Shown here piece by piece: positions 1 through 7,686 of a stretch of 64,000 nucleotides of DNA. The position numbers and the translations under genes were made by a program. Each line of letters opens with the position of its first letter. The stretch's first letter is position 1. Source of the stretch: Nocardioides okcheonensis (GTDB lineage Bacteria > Actinomycetota > Actinomycetes > Propionibacteriales > Nocardioidaceae); the NCBI RefSeq assembly GCF_020991065.1, contig NZ_CP087710.1:2480001-2544000 (forward strand). The letters run 5' to 3'. The notes beneath the pieces are model-generated. The model worked only from the letters and a program-made list of their open reading frames with translations, did no database searches and was not told the DNA's origin.

Positions 1-1
1 C

Positions 2-517
2 TCGGCCCTGGGTGACGAGGCGGCCTTCGCCGAGTTCTACGACGCCACCTCGGCCCGGGCCTACGGCCTGGCGCTGAGGGTCGTGCGCAACCCGGCCCAC
101 GCCGAGGAGGTCACCCAGGAGGCGTTCCTCGACGCGTGGCGCTCCAGCGCCCGCTACGACGTGGGACGCGGCAGTGCGGCCGGCTGGCTGCTCACGATCG
201 TGCACCGCAAGGCCGTCGACCGGGTCCGCTCGGTCGAGGCCGCCACCACCCGGGACGAGACCTGGAACCGGGAGACCGCACCCACCGACCACGACCAGAC
301 CTCCGAGGCCGCACACGCCTCCCTGGAGGCGGCGCGGGTCCGCAACGCGGTCGCCACCCTGACCGACGTGCAGCGTCGCGCGGTGGAGCTCACCTACTTC
401 GGCGGCTACACCCACACGGAAGTGGCCGCCCTGCTCGACGTCCCGTTGGGCACCGCCAAGACCCGCATACGTGACGGACTGATCCGCCTACGAGACCTGA
501 TGGGAGTTGCCTCATGA
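2..517 (+). CDS. sigK: ECF sigma factor, SigK type (5' end missing)
   Basis: Extracytoplasmic-function sigma factor that directs RNA polymerase to its own stress regulon. Only the last 171 codons are in the window; the frame is open to the left edge, so the GTG at 83 is internal, not the start. Region 2 is visible at seen residues about 8-48 (AEFYD, then EEVTQEAFLDAWR, the -10 reading helix) and region 4 at about 118-165 (LTDVQRRAVELTYF, then TEVAALLDVPLGTAKTRIRDG, the -35 reading helix-turn-helix). Its stop overlaps the next start as ATGA, so it is translationally coupled to the anti-sigma gene. The SigK name rests on the adjoining rskA and on the lipid genes that follow, the same set that surrounds sigK in M. 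tuberculosis; sequence alone would only say ECF sigma. Confidence 0.9.
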   Translation, partial: SALGDEAAFAEFYDATSARAYGLALRVVRNPAHAEEVTQEAFLDAWRSSARYDVGRGSAAGWLLTIVHRKAVDRVRSVEAATTRDETWNRETAPTDHDQTSEAAHASLEAARVRNAVATLTDVQRRAVELTYFGGYTHTEVAALLDVPLGTAKTRIRDGLIRLRDLMGVAS

Positions 518-1242
518 GCGACCTGCACAAGCTCACGGGCGCGTACGCCGTCGATGCCCTCGACGAGCTCGAGCGCGCACGATTCGAGCAGCACCTGTCT
601 GCTTGCGAGGACTGCCGTGCCGAGGTGGCCGAGCTGCGGGAGACCGCGGCCCTGCTGGCCGACACCACGGCCGTCGAGCCGCCGGCCTCGCTGCGCTCGT
701 CCGTCCTGGCGGGCATCTCCCAGGTCCGTCCCCTCCCTCCCGAGGTCCCCTCAGCCGCTCCTGCCGCCGACGACACCCACGGTGGGCGGCGACGGTGGGC
801 GCCCTTTCTGGTCGCGGCGGCACTCGCGCTCGTCTTCGGCGTCGGCGCGGCGGTGACGCAGCCCTGGGCCGGTCCCGAGGGCGGCAACCTGACCGCGGCC
901 GAGCAGGTCCTGCAGGCCGACGACGCCAAGAAGGTCGTCCACGACCTCGGTGCCGCCGGACGCGCCACGGTGACCTGGTCGAAGTCGCAGGACCGCGCCG
1001 TGATCACCACCGAGGACATGGTCGGAGCGCCGGACGGCAAGGACTACGAGCTCTGGTTCGTCGGTCCCGACGGCAGCTTCACCCCCGCCGGCCTGATGCC
1101 GGACGCGCCGGACCAGACCGTCGTGCTCGACGGCACGACCGTCGACGCGGCCGCGGTGGGCATCACCGTGGAGCCCGACGGGGGCTCCGAGCAGCCCACC
1201 AGCGACCCGATCGCGGTGTTCGACCTGACGCAGGCCGCATGA
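514..1242 (+). CDS. rskA: Anti-sigma-K factor RskA
   Basis: Membrane anti-sigma factor that holds SigK at the inner face of the membrane and releases it after regulated proteolysis. The 242-residue protein has the expected order: an N-terminal cytoplasmic sigma-binding domain with the HxxxCxxC zinc-type motif (H27, C31, C34), a Pro/Ala-rich linker, one membrane segment at about 95-115, and an extracytoplasmic RskA domain at about 125-240 (motifs such as YELWFVGPDG). Start ATG overlaps the sigma stop; its own stop overlaps the next ATG. Being in the same operon as its target and the lipid genes implies autoregulation. The signal that triggers release cannot be read from the sequence. Confidence 0.92.
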   Translation: MSDLHKLTGAYAVDALDELERARFEQHLSACEDCRAEVAELRETAALLADTTAVEPPASLRSSVLAGISQVRPLPPEVPSAAPAADDTHGGRRRWAPFLVAAALALVFGVGAAVTQPWAGPEGGNLTAAEQVLQADDAKKVVHDLGAAGRATVTWSKSQDRAVITTEDMVGAPDGKDYELWFVGPDGSFTPAGLMPDAPDQTVVLDGTTVDAAAVGITVEPDGGSEQPTSDPIAVFDLTQAA

Positions 1243-3248
1243 GCGGCACCGCCCCGCGACGCATCGCCGTCGTCGGCTCCGGCGTGGCCGGGCTGACGGC
1301 GGCGTGGGTCGCGTCCCGCACCGCCCACGTCACGCTGTTCGAGGCCGACGACCGGCTCGGTGGCCACGCCGACACCCACCGCGTCCCGACGCCCGCGGGC
1401 GAGCTGGCGATCGACACCGGCTTCATCGTGCACAACCGGCGCACGTACCCCACCCTGCTGCGGCTCTTCGCCGAGCTCGGCGTCGCGACCCAGCCGTCGG
1501 AGATGTCGCTCTCGGTCAACGACGCCGGCACCGGCGTGCAGTGGGCCGGCGCCCTGGGACCGCGGGGCCTCTTCGCGCGGCCCTCGTCGCTGACGTCGCG
1601 CAAGCACTGGCGGATGCTGCTGGAGATCCCGCGGTTCCACCGGCGCGCCCGCGCGGTGCTCGCCGCCGGTGACACCGCGGGCGACGACGACCAGACGCTG
1701 CGCGACTTCCTCGCCGAGGGCGGCTTCTCCGACGGCTTCCTGCGCCACTTCATGGAGCCGGTCGTGGCCGCGGTGTGGTCGTGCGACCCCGCCACCTCGC
1801 TCGACTACCCCGCCCGCTACCTCTTCGCCTTCCTCGAGCACCACGGCATGCTGAGCGTCTTCGGCTCCCCCGAGTGGCGCACCGTCACCGGCGGCTCCGG
1901 CACCTACGTCGCGAAGGTGGCGGCCGGGCTGCAGGAGATCCGCCTGGAGACCAAGGTGACGTCCGTGCGCGAGGTCGCCGACGGGGTCGAGGTGACCGAC
2001 GGCAGCGGCGCCACGACGGCGTTCGACGCGGTCGTCATCGCCACCCACCCCTCCCACGCGCTCGCGATGCTCGAGCAGCCGACCGCCCTCCAGCGCGAGC
2101 TGCTCACCGCGATGCCCTACAGCGCCAACCCCGCGCTGCTGCACACCGACACCTCGCTGCTGCCGGACGCCACCGGCGCGCGGGCGTCGTGGAACTTCTT
2201 CCGTCCCACCGGCGAGACCGGCGCGGTCACGGTCACCTACGACCTCACGCGGCTCCAGCGGCTCCCCACCGACACCCACTACCTCGTCACCCTCGGCGGC
2301 GAGGACCTCGTCGACCCGGCGACCGTGATCGACCGGATGGAGTACGAGCACCCGCTCTACACCCCCGCGTCGGTCGCCGCCCAGCGCCGGCTGCCCGAGA
2401 TCGACACCGACCGGATCGCCTTCGCCGGGGCCTACCACGGCTGGGGCTTCCACGAGGACGGCGCCCGCTCCGGGCTGGCCGCCGCCACCCGGCTCGGCCT
2501 GCCCTGGACCCGCGCCGCCCACGTGCTGCCCGAGCCCGGGCGGTTCGAGACCACCATCCGGCACACCCGGCGCACGCCCTTCAGGCGCGCGTTCGAGCAC
2601 ACGTCGACCACCTGGCTCGTCGACGTCGACGACCTCCCCGACCACGGTCGGCTGGCCCGCTTCGAGGCGCGCGACCACCTCGGCTCGCCGGACCGGTCGA
2701 TCCGCGCCAACGTGGAGGCGTTCCTCGCCGACAACGGGGTCCGGCTCGGCGACGGCGCGCGGGCGGGCACCATCCTCATGGCCGCCCAGCCGCGGTCGCT
2801 CGGCTACTGCTTCAACCCGATCAGCGTGTTCTGGTGCTTCGACGACGCCGGCGCCCAGGCCGGCGTCGTGATCGAGGTGCACAACACCTACGGCGACCGG
2901 CACGCCTACCTCGTCCACCCCGACGAGCAGGGTCGCGCCACGACCGGGAAGGCGATGTACGTCTCCCCCTTCCACGGCGTCGACGGCACCTACGAGATCG
3001 CCGTCCCGGTCCCGACCGACCGCCTCCACGTCGCGGTCACCCTGCGCGGCCACTCCCACGAGGAGACCGGCGACGCGGCGCCCTTCAGCGCCAGCCTCAC
3101 CGGCAGCCGCAGCGACGTGCCCCTCCGCAGGACCATCGGCGCCGCGCTGCGCGGCAGCGCGCTGATCCGGGCCCACGGCACCTGGCTGTGGGCGCGCCGC
3201 CTGCCCATCCGCAACCGACCCAGCCATCGCCAGGAGGGCGTGCAGTGA
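1239..3248 (+). CDS. FAD-dependent oxidoreductase fused to DUF1365
   Basis: A 669-residue two-domain protein. Residues about 1-420 are an amine-oxidase-like NAD(P)/FAD-binding flavoenzyme (dinucleotide motif VVGSGVAGL at 11-19). Residues about 430-655 are a DUF1365 domain with its signature around PRSLGYCFNPISVFW. In M. tuberculosis the two halves are separate neighbours (Rv0449c and Rv0448c), so this is a natural fusion that supports a joint reaction. Position before two CFA-synthase-like methyltransferases suggests oxidation or desaturation of a methylated or cyclopropanated acyl chain on membrane phospholipid, but the substrate is inferred. ATG at 1239 overlaps the rskA stop; the end overlaps the GTG of the next gene. 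No N-terminal signal peptide is seen. Confidence 0.85.
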   Translation: MSGTAPRRIAVVGSGVAGLTAAWVASRTAHVTLFEADDRLGGHADTHRVPTPAGELAIDTGFIVHNRRTYPTLLRLFAELGVATQPSEMSLSVNDAGTGVQWAGALGPRGLFARPSSLTSRKHWRMLLEIPRFHRRARAVLAAGDTAGDDDQTLRDFLAEGGFSDGFLRHFMEPVVAAVWSCDPATSLDYPARYLFAFLEHHGMLSVFGSPEWRTVTGGSGTYVAKVAAGLQEIRLETKVTSVREVADGVEVTDGSGATTAFDAVVIATHPSHALAMLEQPTALQRELLTAMPYSANPALLHTDTSLLPDATGARASWNFFRPTGETGAVTVTYDLTRLQRLPTDTHYLVTLGGEDLVDPATVIDRMEYEHPLYTPASVAAQRRLPEIDTDRIAFAGAYHGWGFHEDGARSGLAAATRLGLPWTRAAHVLPEPGRFETTIRHTRRTPFRRAFEHTSTTWLVDVDDLPDHGRLARFEARDHLGSPDRSIRANVEAFLADNGVRLGDGARAGTILMAAQPRSLGYCFNPISVFWCFDDAGAQAGVVIEVHNTYGDRHAYLVHPDEQGRATTGKAMYVSPFHGVDGTYEIAVPVPTDRLHVAVTLRGHSHEETGDAAPFSASLTGSRSDVPLRRTIGAALRGSALIRAHGTWLWARRLPIRNRPSHRQEGVQ

Positions 3249-4594
3249 CGCTCGAGAAGAACCGCCCCGTCGAGCCCAGCAGCCAGGGCATGCCCCCGCT
3301 GGAGCCGATCACCCCCGGCCCCCGCACCGCGATCTCCGCCGCGGTCGCCAAGCGGCTGTTCCACGCCGCCCTCTCCCAGCTCCAGGTCACCGTCGTCGAG
3401 GAGCCCACCGGCCGCCGGCTCGGTCGCGGCGGCCCGGTCATGCGGCTGCACCGCCCCGACGAGTTCTACGCCCGGCTGGGCCGCGACGGCCTGATCGGCT
3501 TCGGCGAGGCCTACCTCACCGGCGCCTGGGACGCCGAGGACCTCGCCGGGTTCCTCACCGTTCCCGCGGCCCGGATAGCCACCCTGATCCCCCGGCCCCT
3601 GCAGCGCGCCCGCGCGCTGGTGACGCCGCGCCTGCCCAGCCACCAGCGGAGCACCGAGGCCAACAGCCAGGCCAACATCTCGCACCACTACGACCTGTCG
3701 AACGACCTGTTCGGCCTCTTCCTCGACGAGACGCTGAGCTATTCCTCGGCCCTCTTCGACACCTCCGTGACCTCGGTCCCGGCGGGCCCGGGATCGGTCG
3801 CCGAGCACCAGCTCGCCACGCCGCCAGAGCCGGTCGACCACGACGACCCGCGCCGCCACGGCCCCGACCTGGCCGAGGCCCAGGGCCGCAAGATCGAGCG
3901 GATGCTCGACGAGGCCGGCGTCACCGACGGCACCCGCGTGCTCGAGATCGGCACCGGCTGGGGCGAGCTGGCGATCCGCGCCGCCCGCCGCGGCGCGCAC
4001 GTCCACACCATCACCCTCTCCGTCGAGCAGCTCGAGCTGGCCGAGCAGCGGATCGCGGCAGCGGGCTTCGCCGACCGCGTCGAGGTCGAGCTGATGGACT
4101 ACCGCGCCCTCGCGACGGCGGGTCGGACCTACGACGCCGTCCTGTCGGTCGAGATGATCGAGGCGGTCGGCCACGAGTTCTGGGGCACCTACTTCCAGAC
4201 CATCGACCGGGTCCTCGCACCCGGCGGCCGGGTCTCGATCCAGGCGATCACGATGCCCCACGACCGGATGCTCGCGACCCGCGACAGCCACACCTGGATC
4301 AACAAGTACATCTTCCCGGGCGGCTTCCTCCCCAGCGTCGAGGTGATCGACGAGATCACCCGCCGCGACACCACCCTGCGGCTGGTCGACCAGCTCGAGA
4401 TGGGCAGCCACTACGCCGAGACGCTGCGCCGCTGGGACCGCCGCTTCCTGGGCCAGCGCGACGCGGTGCTGGCCCTCGGCTTCGACGACCTGTTCATGCG
4501 GGTGTGGCACTTCTACCTCGCCTACTCCCAGGCCGGGTTCGCCGCCGGCTACATCAACGTCTCCCAGCTGACCTTCACCCGAGAGGACCGGTGA
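3245..4594 (+). CDS. ufaA1: Cyclopropane-fatty-acyl-phospholipid synthase family, UfaA1-like
   Basis: S-adenosylmethionine-dependent methyltransferase acting on the double bond of unsaturated acyl chains in phospholipids (methylation or cyclopropanation). The 449-residue protein has the family hallmarks: HHYDLSNDLF with the active-site loop LSYSSALF, and the SAM-binding motif EIGTGWGEL near residue 234. GTG at 3245 (GTGA overlap with the preceding stop) is preferred because it keeps the overlap pattern of the operon. Between SALF and AEAQGRKIERM there is an extra acidic and Pro-rich stretch of about 40 residues (about 175-215) not usual for the family. The M. tuberculosis counterpart at the sigK locus is ufaA1 (Rv0447c). 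Whether the product is cyclopropane, methyl branch or a furan precursor is unknown. Confidence 0.85.
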   Translation: MTLEKNRPVEPSSQGMPPLEPITPGPRTAISAAVAKRLFHAALSQLQVTVVEEPTGRRLGRGGPVMRLHRPDEFYARLGRDGLIGFGEAYLTGAWDAEDLAGFLTVPAARIATLIPRPLQRARALVTPRLPSHQRSTEANSQANISHHYDLSNDLFGLFLDETLSYSSALFDTSVTSVPAGPGSVAEHQLATPPEPVDHDDPRRHGPDLAEAQGRKIERMLDEAGVTDGTRVLEIGTGWGELAIRAARRGAHVHTITLSVEQLELAEQRIAAAGFADRVEVELMDYRALATAGRTYDAVLSVEMIEAVGHEFWGTYFQTIDRVLAPGGRVSIQAITMPHDRMLATRDSHTWINKYIFPGGFLPSVEVIDEITRRDTTLRLVDQLEMGSHYAETLRRWDRRFLGQRDAVLALGFDDLFMRVWHFYLAYSQAGFAAGYINVSQLTFTREDR

Positions 4595-5925
4595 GGGACC
4601 CGATGACCCAGACCGACCCCCGCCCCGCCACCTCCGCCGCGGCCGCCGGCGGCGTCGCCGAGCGCCTCGCCGAGGCCGTGCGCCCGTTCATCGGCGGTGA
4701 CCTGCCCGTGCGCCTGCGGGCGTGGGACGGCTCCGAGGCCGGCCCGACCGAGGGCCCGCTCGTGGTGCTCCGCTCCCCCGACGCCCTGCGCCGGCTGCTG
4801 TGGCACCCGGGCGAGCTCGGCGCCGCGCAGGCCTACGTCACCGGCGAGCTCGACGTGCCCGAGCAGGACGGCTGGGACCTCGGCTCCGCGCTGACCCACG
4901 CCTTCGCGGTCGGCCGCGAGCGCGGGCTGTCGGGCGTACGCCTCTCGCCGCGCGCCATGGTCGACGCGGTCCGCACCGCCGCCGGCCTCGGCGCCCTCGG
5001 GCGCCCGCCGGCCGCACCCGCGTCGCAGGCGCGGATCAAGGGGCGCCTGCACTCGCTCGCCCGCGACCGGTCGTCGATCAGCCACCACTACGACCTCTCC
5101 AACGAGTTCTACTCCCTCGTCCTCGAGCCGCAGATGGCCTACTCCTGCGGCTACCACGCCACCCCCGACACCCCGCTCGAGGAGGCGCAGCGCGCCAAGC
5201 TCGACCTGGTCTGCACCAAGCTGGGCCTCGAACCGGGCATGCGGATGCTCGACGTCGGCTGCGGCTGGGGCTCGCTCTCGCTGCACGCCGCCGAGCACTT
5301 CGGCGCGCAGGTCACCGGCGTGACGATCGCCGCGGAGCAGAAGAAGTTCATCGACGCCCGGATCGCCGAGCGCGGCCTCCAGGACCGCGTCGAGATCCGC
5401 CTCCAGGACTACCGCGAGGTCCCCGAGCGTGACCACTTCGACGCCGTCGGGTCGCTCGAGATGGGCGAGCACGTCGGCGCGCTCAACTACGACACCTACG
5501 TCGAGGTGCTGCGCCGCGCGGTGAAGCCCGGCGGCCGGGTGCTGGTGCAGCAGATGTCGCGCCAGGGAGCCGGTGGTGGCAAGCACCCCGGCGGCGGCCC
5601 GTTCATCGAGTCGTTCATCGCCCCCGACATGACGATGCGCCCGGTCGGCGAGACCGTCGACCTGATCGAGGCCGGCGGCCTCGAGGTGCGCGACGTGCAC
5701 GCGCTGCGCGAGCACTACGTCCTCACCGTCCACGGCTGGCTGGAGCGCTTCGAGGCCAACCTCGACGCGATCCGCGCGCTGGTCGGCGAGGAGGTCGTCC
5801 GCGTGTGGCGCCTCTACCTCGTCGGCGGTGCGCTGGCCTTCCGCGACGGCCGGATGGGCGTCGACCAGATCCTCGCGGTGCGCCCCGGCGCGCCGCACAC
5901 CCTCCCCGCCACCCGGACGTGGTGA
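4591..5925 (+). CDS. Second CFA-synthase-like SAM-dependent methyltransferase
   Basis: Paralogue of the preceding gene, 444 residues if started at the GTG that overlaps the upstream stop (GTGA); ATG at 4603 is an alternative four codons later. It has a lipid-binding-like N-terminal domain (about 20-110), HHYDLSNEFY, the SAM motif DVGCGWGSL at about 221, and the conserved EMGEHVG segment. It has no counterpart between ufaA1 and the DUF1295 gene in the M. tuberculosis sigK locus, so here the pathway has one extra step or a second substrate. In Rhodobacter, a CFA-synthase homologue takes part in making furan fatty acids alongside a methyltransferase; a similar division of labour is possible but only inferred. 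Confidence 0.85.
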   Translation: MRDPMTQTDPRPATSAAAAGGVAERLAEAVRPFIGGDLPVRLRAWDGSEAGPTEGPLVVLRSPDALRRLLWHPGELGAAQAYVTGELDVPEQDGWDLGSALTHAFAVGRERGLSGVRLSPRAMVDAVRTAAGLGALGRPPAAPASQARIKGRLHSLARDRSSISHHYDLSNEFYSLVLEPQMAYSCGYHATPDTPLEEAQRAKLDLVCTKLGLEPGMRMLDVGCGWGSLSLHAAEHFGAQVTGVTIAAEQKKFIDARIAERGLQDRVEIRLQDYREVPERDHFDAVGSLEMGEHVGALNYDTYVEVLRRAVKPGGRVLVQQMSRQGAGGGKHPGGGPFIESFIAPDMTMRPVGETVDLIEAGGLEVRDVHALREHYVLTVHGWLERFEANLDAIRALVGEEVVRVWRLYLVGGALAFRDGRMGVDQILAVRPGAPHTLPATRTW

Positions 5926-5926
5926 G

Positions 5927-6703
5927 GTGCTGACCCAGGCGGTCGTCGCGATCCTCGCCGCCGCCGTCGTCATGGGGTCGACGGCGGCGGTGAGCAAGAG
6001 GCGCGACCGGGTGGCCGACGTCGACGTGGCGTGGGGCCTGTCGTTCGTGGCGATCGCGGTCGCCCTCGCGCTCGTCTGGCCGGACGCCCACTCCTGGCTG
6101 CTCGCGCTGCTCGTCGCCGTCTGGGGCGGCCGGCTCGCGATCCACATCGCCCGCCGCTCCCGCGGCCACGGCGAGGACCCGCGCTACGAGAAGATGCTCG
6201 GCGGCCCGGGCTGGCACGCCGGCGCGGCGAAGGTGCTGCGCCGCGTCTTCGGCACGCAGGCGCTCGTCTCGTGGATCATCTCCTTCCCGCTCGTCGTCGG
6301 CGCCGCCTACGACGTGCGCTGGTGGCCCGTGGTCTGGTTCGGGGTCGTCGTCTGGGCGATCGGGCTCTACTTCGAGGTCGTCGGCGACGCCCAGCTCGAG
6401 GCCTACAAGGCCCGGCCGCGCGAGTCTCGTCCGAAGATCCTCGACACCGGCCTGTGGGGCTGGACCCGCCACCCCAACTACTTCGGCGACGCCTGCGTCT
6501 GGTGGGGCCTGTGGATCGCCGGCGCCCTGTCGCTCGGCTGGGTCCCGGGGCTGGCGACGATCTTCGCGCCGGTCGCGATGACCTTCTTCATCCGCAACGT
6601 CACCGGCGCCAAGCTGCTCGAGAAGACCATGTCGCAGCGCGAGGGCTGGGCCGACTACGCCGCCCGCGTGCCGCTGTTCTTCCCCCGCCCGCCCCGCCGC
6701 TGA
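5927..6703 (+). CDS. DUF1295 integral membrane protein (steroid 5-alpha-reductase-like)
   Basis: Polytopic membrane protein of 258 residues in the DUF1295 family, distantly related to steroid 5-alpha reductases and isoprenylcysteine methyltransferases. Several hydrophobic segments are seen (about 3-22, 30-48, 50-68, 108-125, 128-148, 185-215), with the family's C-terminal signature around WGWTRHPNYFGD and WADYAARVPLFFP. GTG at 5927 starts one base after the preceding stop. Counterpart of Rv0446c next to sigK in M. tuberculosis, so probably a reductase-like step on the lipid product of this operon. It is the last gene of the sigma-controlled operon; a tandem repeat element begins directly at its stop codon. 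Confidence 0.85.
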   Translation: MLTQAVVAILAAAVVMGSTAAVSKRRDRVADVDVAWGLSFVAIAVALALVWPDAHSWLLALLVAVWGGRLAIHIARRSRGHGEDPRYEKMLGGPGWHAGAAKVLRRVFGTQALVSWIISFPLVVGAAYDVRWWPVVWFGVVVWAIGLYFEVVGDAQLEAYKARPRESRPKILDTGLWGWTRHPNYFGDACVWWGLWIAGALSLGWVPGLATIFAPVAMTFFIRNVTGAKLLEKTMSQREGWADYAARVPLFFPRPPRR

Positions 6704-6753
6704 CCGGGCGGTTCCTCGCGCTGGATCGCGCCGACCGGGCGGTTCCTCGCGCT
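6702..6753. repeat. 31-bp tandem repeat, two copies (family C)
   Basis: Two identical 21-base copies at 6702-6722 and 6733-6753, core ACCGGGCGGTTCCTCGCGCT, spaced exactly 31 bases. The second copy runs into the TAGCGT promoter element of the next gene. The same unit, with R for the variable base, recurs five times at 27821-27961. Confidence 0.85.
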
Positions 6754-6758
6754 AGCGT
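6753..6758 (+). promoter_or_regulatory. -10 element TAGCGT of a leaderless gene
   Basis: TAGCGT ends 6 bases before the GTG at 6765, the spacing expected when transcription starts at the start codon. No Shine-Dalgarno sequence is present. The element is fused to the end of the second family C repeat copy. Confidence 0.55.
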
Positions 6759-6764
6759 CGTGCC

Positions 6765-7217
6765 GTGGAGCTGAGCGCACGGGAGGACACCCACCGGCGG
6801 ATGCTGCGCGCCCGCGACGAGATGGACCGGCTCTACGCCGAGCCGCTCGACATCCCGCACCTCGCAGCGGTGGCGCACCTCTCGCCCTCCCAGTTCGGGC
6901 GGGTGTTCCGCTCCGTCTACGGCGAGACCCCGCACCGCTACCTCCAGCGCCGTCGCGTCGAGCGGGCGATGACCCTGCTGCGCCAGACCGACCGGCCGGT
7001 CACCGACGTCGCGTGGGACGTCGGGTTCGCCAGCCTCGGCACCTTCAGCCGGACCTTCAGCAACGTCGTCGGCTGCTCGCCGTCGCAGTTCCGCGCGCGG
7101 CACGCACCCGTCGCGGTGCCGTCGTGCTTCATCGCCGCGTGGGCCCGACCGCGCGAGGCCGCCGGGCCGGCGAGGACAGCGGTTTCGGAGAAGCGCGCGG
7201 ACGGTGACGCTGGCTAG
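6765..7217 (+). CDS. Short AraC-family transcription regulator
   Basis: DNA-binding regulator of 150 residues consisting almost only of the AraC double helix-turn-helix (about 18-115): LDIPHLAAVAHLSPSQFGRVFRSVYGETPHRYL for helix-turn-helix 1 region and VTDVAWDVGFASLGTFSRTF for the second. There is no sensory N-terminal domain, so a ligand must be sensed otherwise or not at all. Directly followed by a VOC-fold gene and a cupin gene; short AraC proteins paired with VOC proteins are a common actinobacterial arrangement, so it probably controls this small operon. GTG start chosen by the leaderless -10 element; the Ala-rich tail (about 116-150) shows no known domain. Its stop codon TAG is itself part of the next promoter element. 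Confidence 0.85.
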   Translation: MELSAREDTHRRMLRARDEMDRLYAEPLDIPHLAAVAHLSPSQFGRVFRSVYGETPHRYLQRRRVERAMTLLRQTDRPVTDVAWDVGFASLGTFSRTFSNVVGCSPSQFRARHAPVAVPSCFIAAWARPREAAGPARTAVSEKRADGDAG

Positions 7218-7220
7218 CGT
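7215..7220 (+). promoter_or_regulatory. -10 element TAGCGT overlapping the AraC stop codon
   Basis: TAGCGT lies 7 bases before the ATG at 7228 and its first three bases are the TAG stop of the AraC gene. It gives the VOC gene a possible leaderless promoter of its own inside the operon. Confidence 0.5.
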
Positions 7221-7227
7221 CCTCCCC

Positions 7228-7686
7228 ATGACCCACATCACCAGCCTCCACATCCGCAGCGTGCCGGTCCTCGACCAGGACGAGGCACTCGACTTCTACA
7301 CCCGCCACCTCGGCTTCGAGGTGCGCGACGACATCGACCTCGGCTTCATGCGCTGGCTCACCGTCGGCGTCCCCGGCCAGGACACGTCGCTCCTCCTCGA
7401 GCTCGTCGGCGGGCCGCAGCACGACGAGGCCACCGCCGCGCAGGTCCGCGAGCTGGTCACCAAGGGCGCCCTCGGCGGCATCTTCCTGACGAGCGACGAC
7501 GTCCACGCGACCTACACCGCGCTCGTCGACGCCGGCGTCGAGGTCACCCAGGAGCCGGTCGAGCAGCCGTACGGCACCGACTTCGGGATCCGCGACCCGT
7601 TCGGCAACCACGTCCGGATCAGCCAGCCGAACGCGGCGTCACCCGCCGAGGTCCAGGACGCCTACGACGCGGCGAACGCGCGGTGA
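7228..7686 (+). CDS. VOC-superfamily (glyoxalase-fold) protein
   Basis: Vicinal-oxygen-chelate fold protein of 152 residues: two beta-alpha-beta-beta-beta modules, with a first-module start SLHIRSVPVLDQDEALDFYTRHLGF and a second-module end FGIRDPFGNHVRISQP. The family includes glyoxalases, dioxygenases and antibiotic-binding proteins; the reaction here is not evident. ATG at 7228 is chosen over the upstream in-frame GTG at 7204, which lies inside the AraC gene, because it fits the family N-terminus and the TAGCGT element. Its stop overlaps the GTG of the cupin gene, so VOC and cupin are translationally coupled. Confidence 0.82.
   Translation: MTHITSLHIRSVPVLDQDEALDFYTRHLGFEVRDDIDLGFMRWLTVGVPGQDTSLLLELVGGPQHDEATAAQVRELVTKGALGGIFLTSDDVHATYTALVDAGVEVTQEPVEQPYGTDFGIRDPFGNHVRISQPNAASPAEVQDAYDAANAR

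Noticed and set aside
83-517. Start of the sigma factor at 83
   Set aside because: Reading frame continues open upstream to the window edge with ECF region 2 sequence; the GTG is internal.
1044-3227. Long antisense open frame opposite the FAD/DUF1365 gene
   Set aside because: High GC makes long antisense frames by chance; composition is Val/Gly/Ala/Arg-rich and no domain is recognisable; the plus strand has clear domains.
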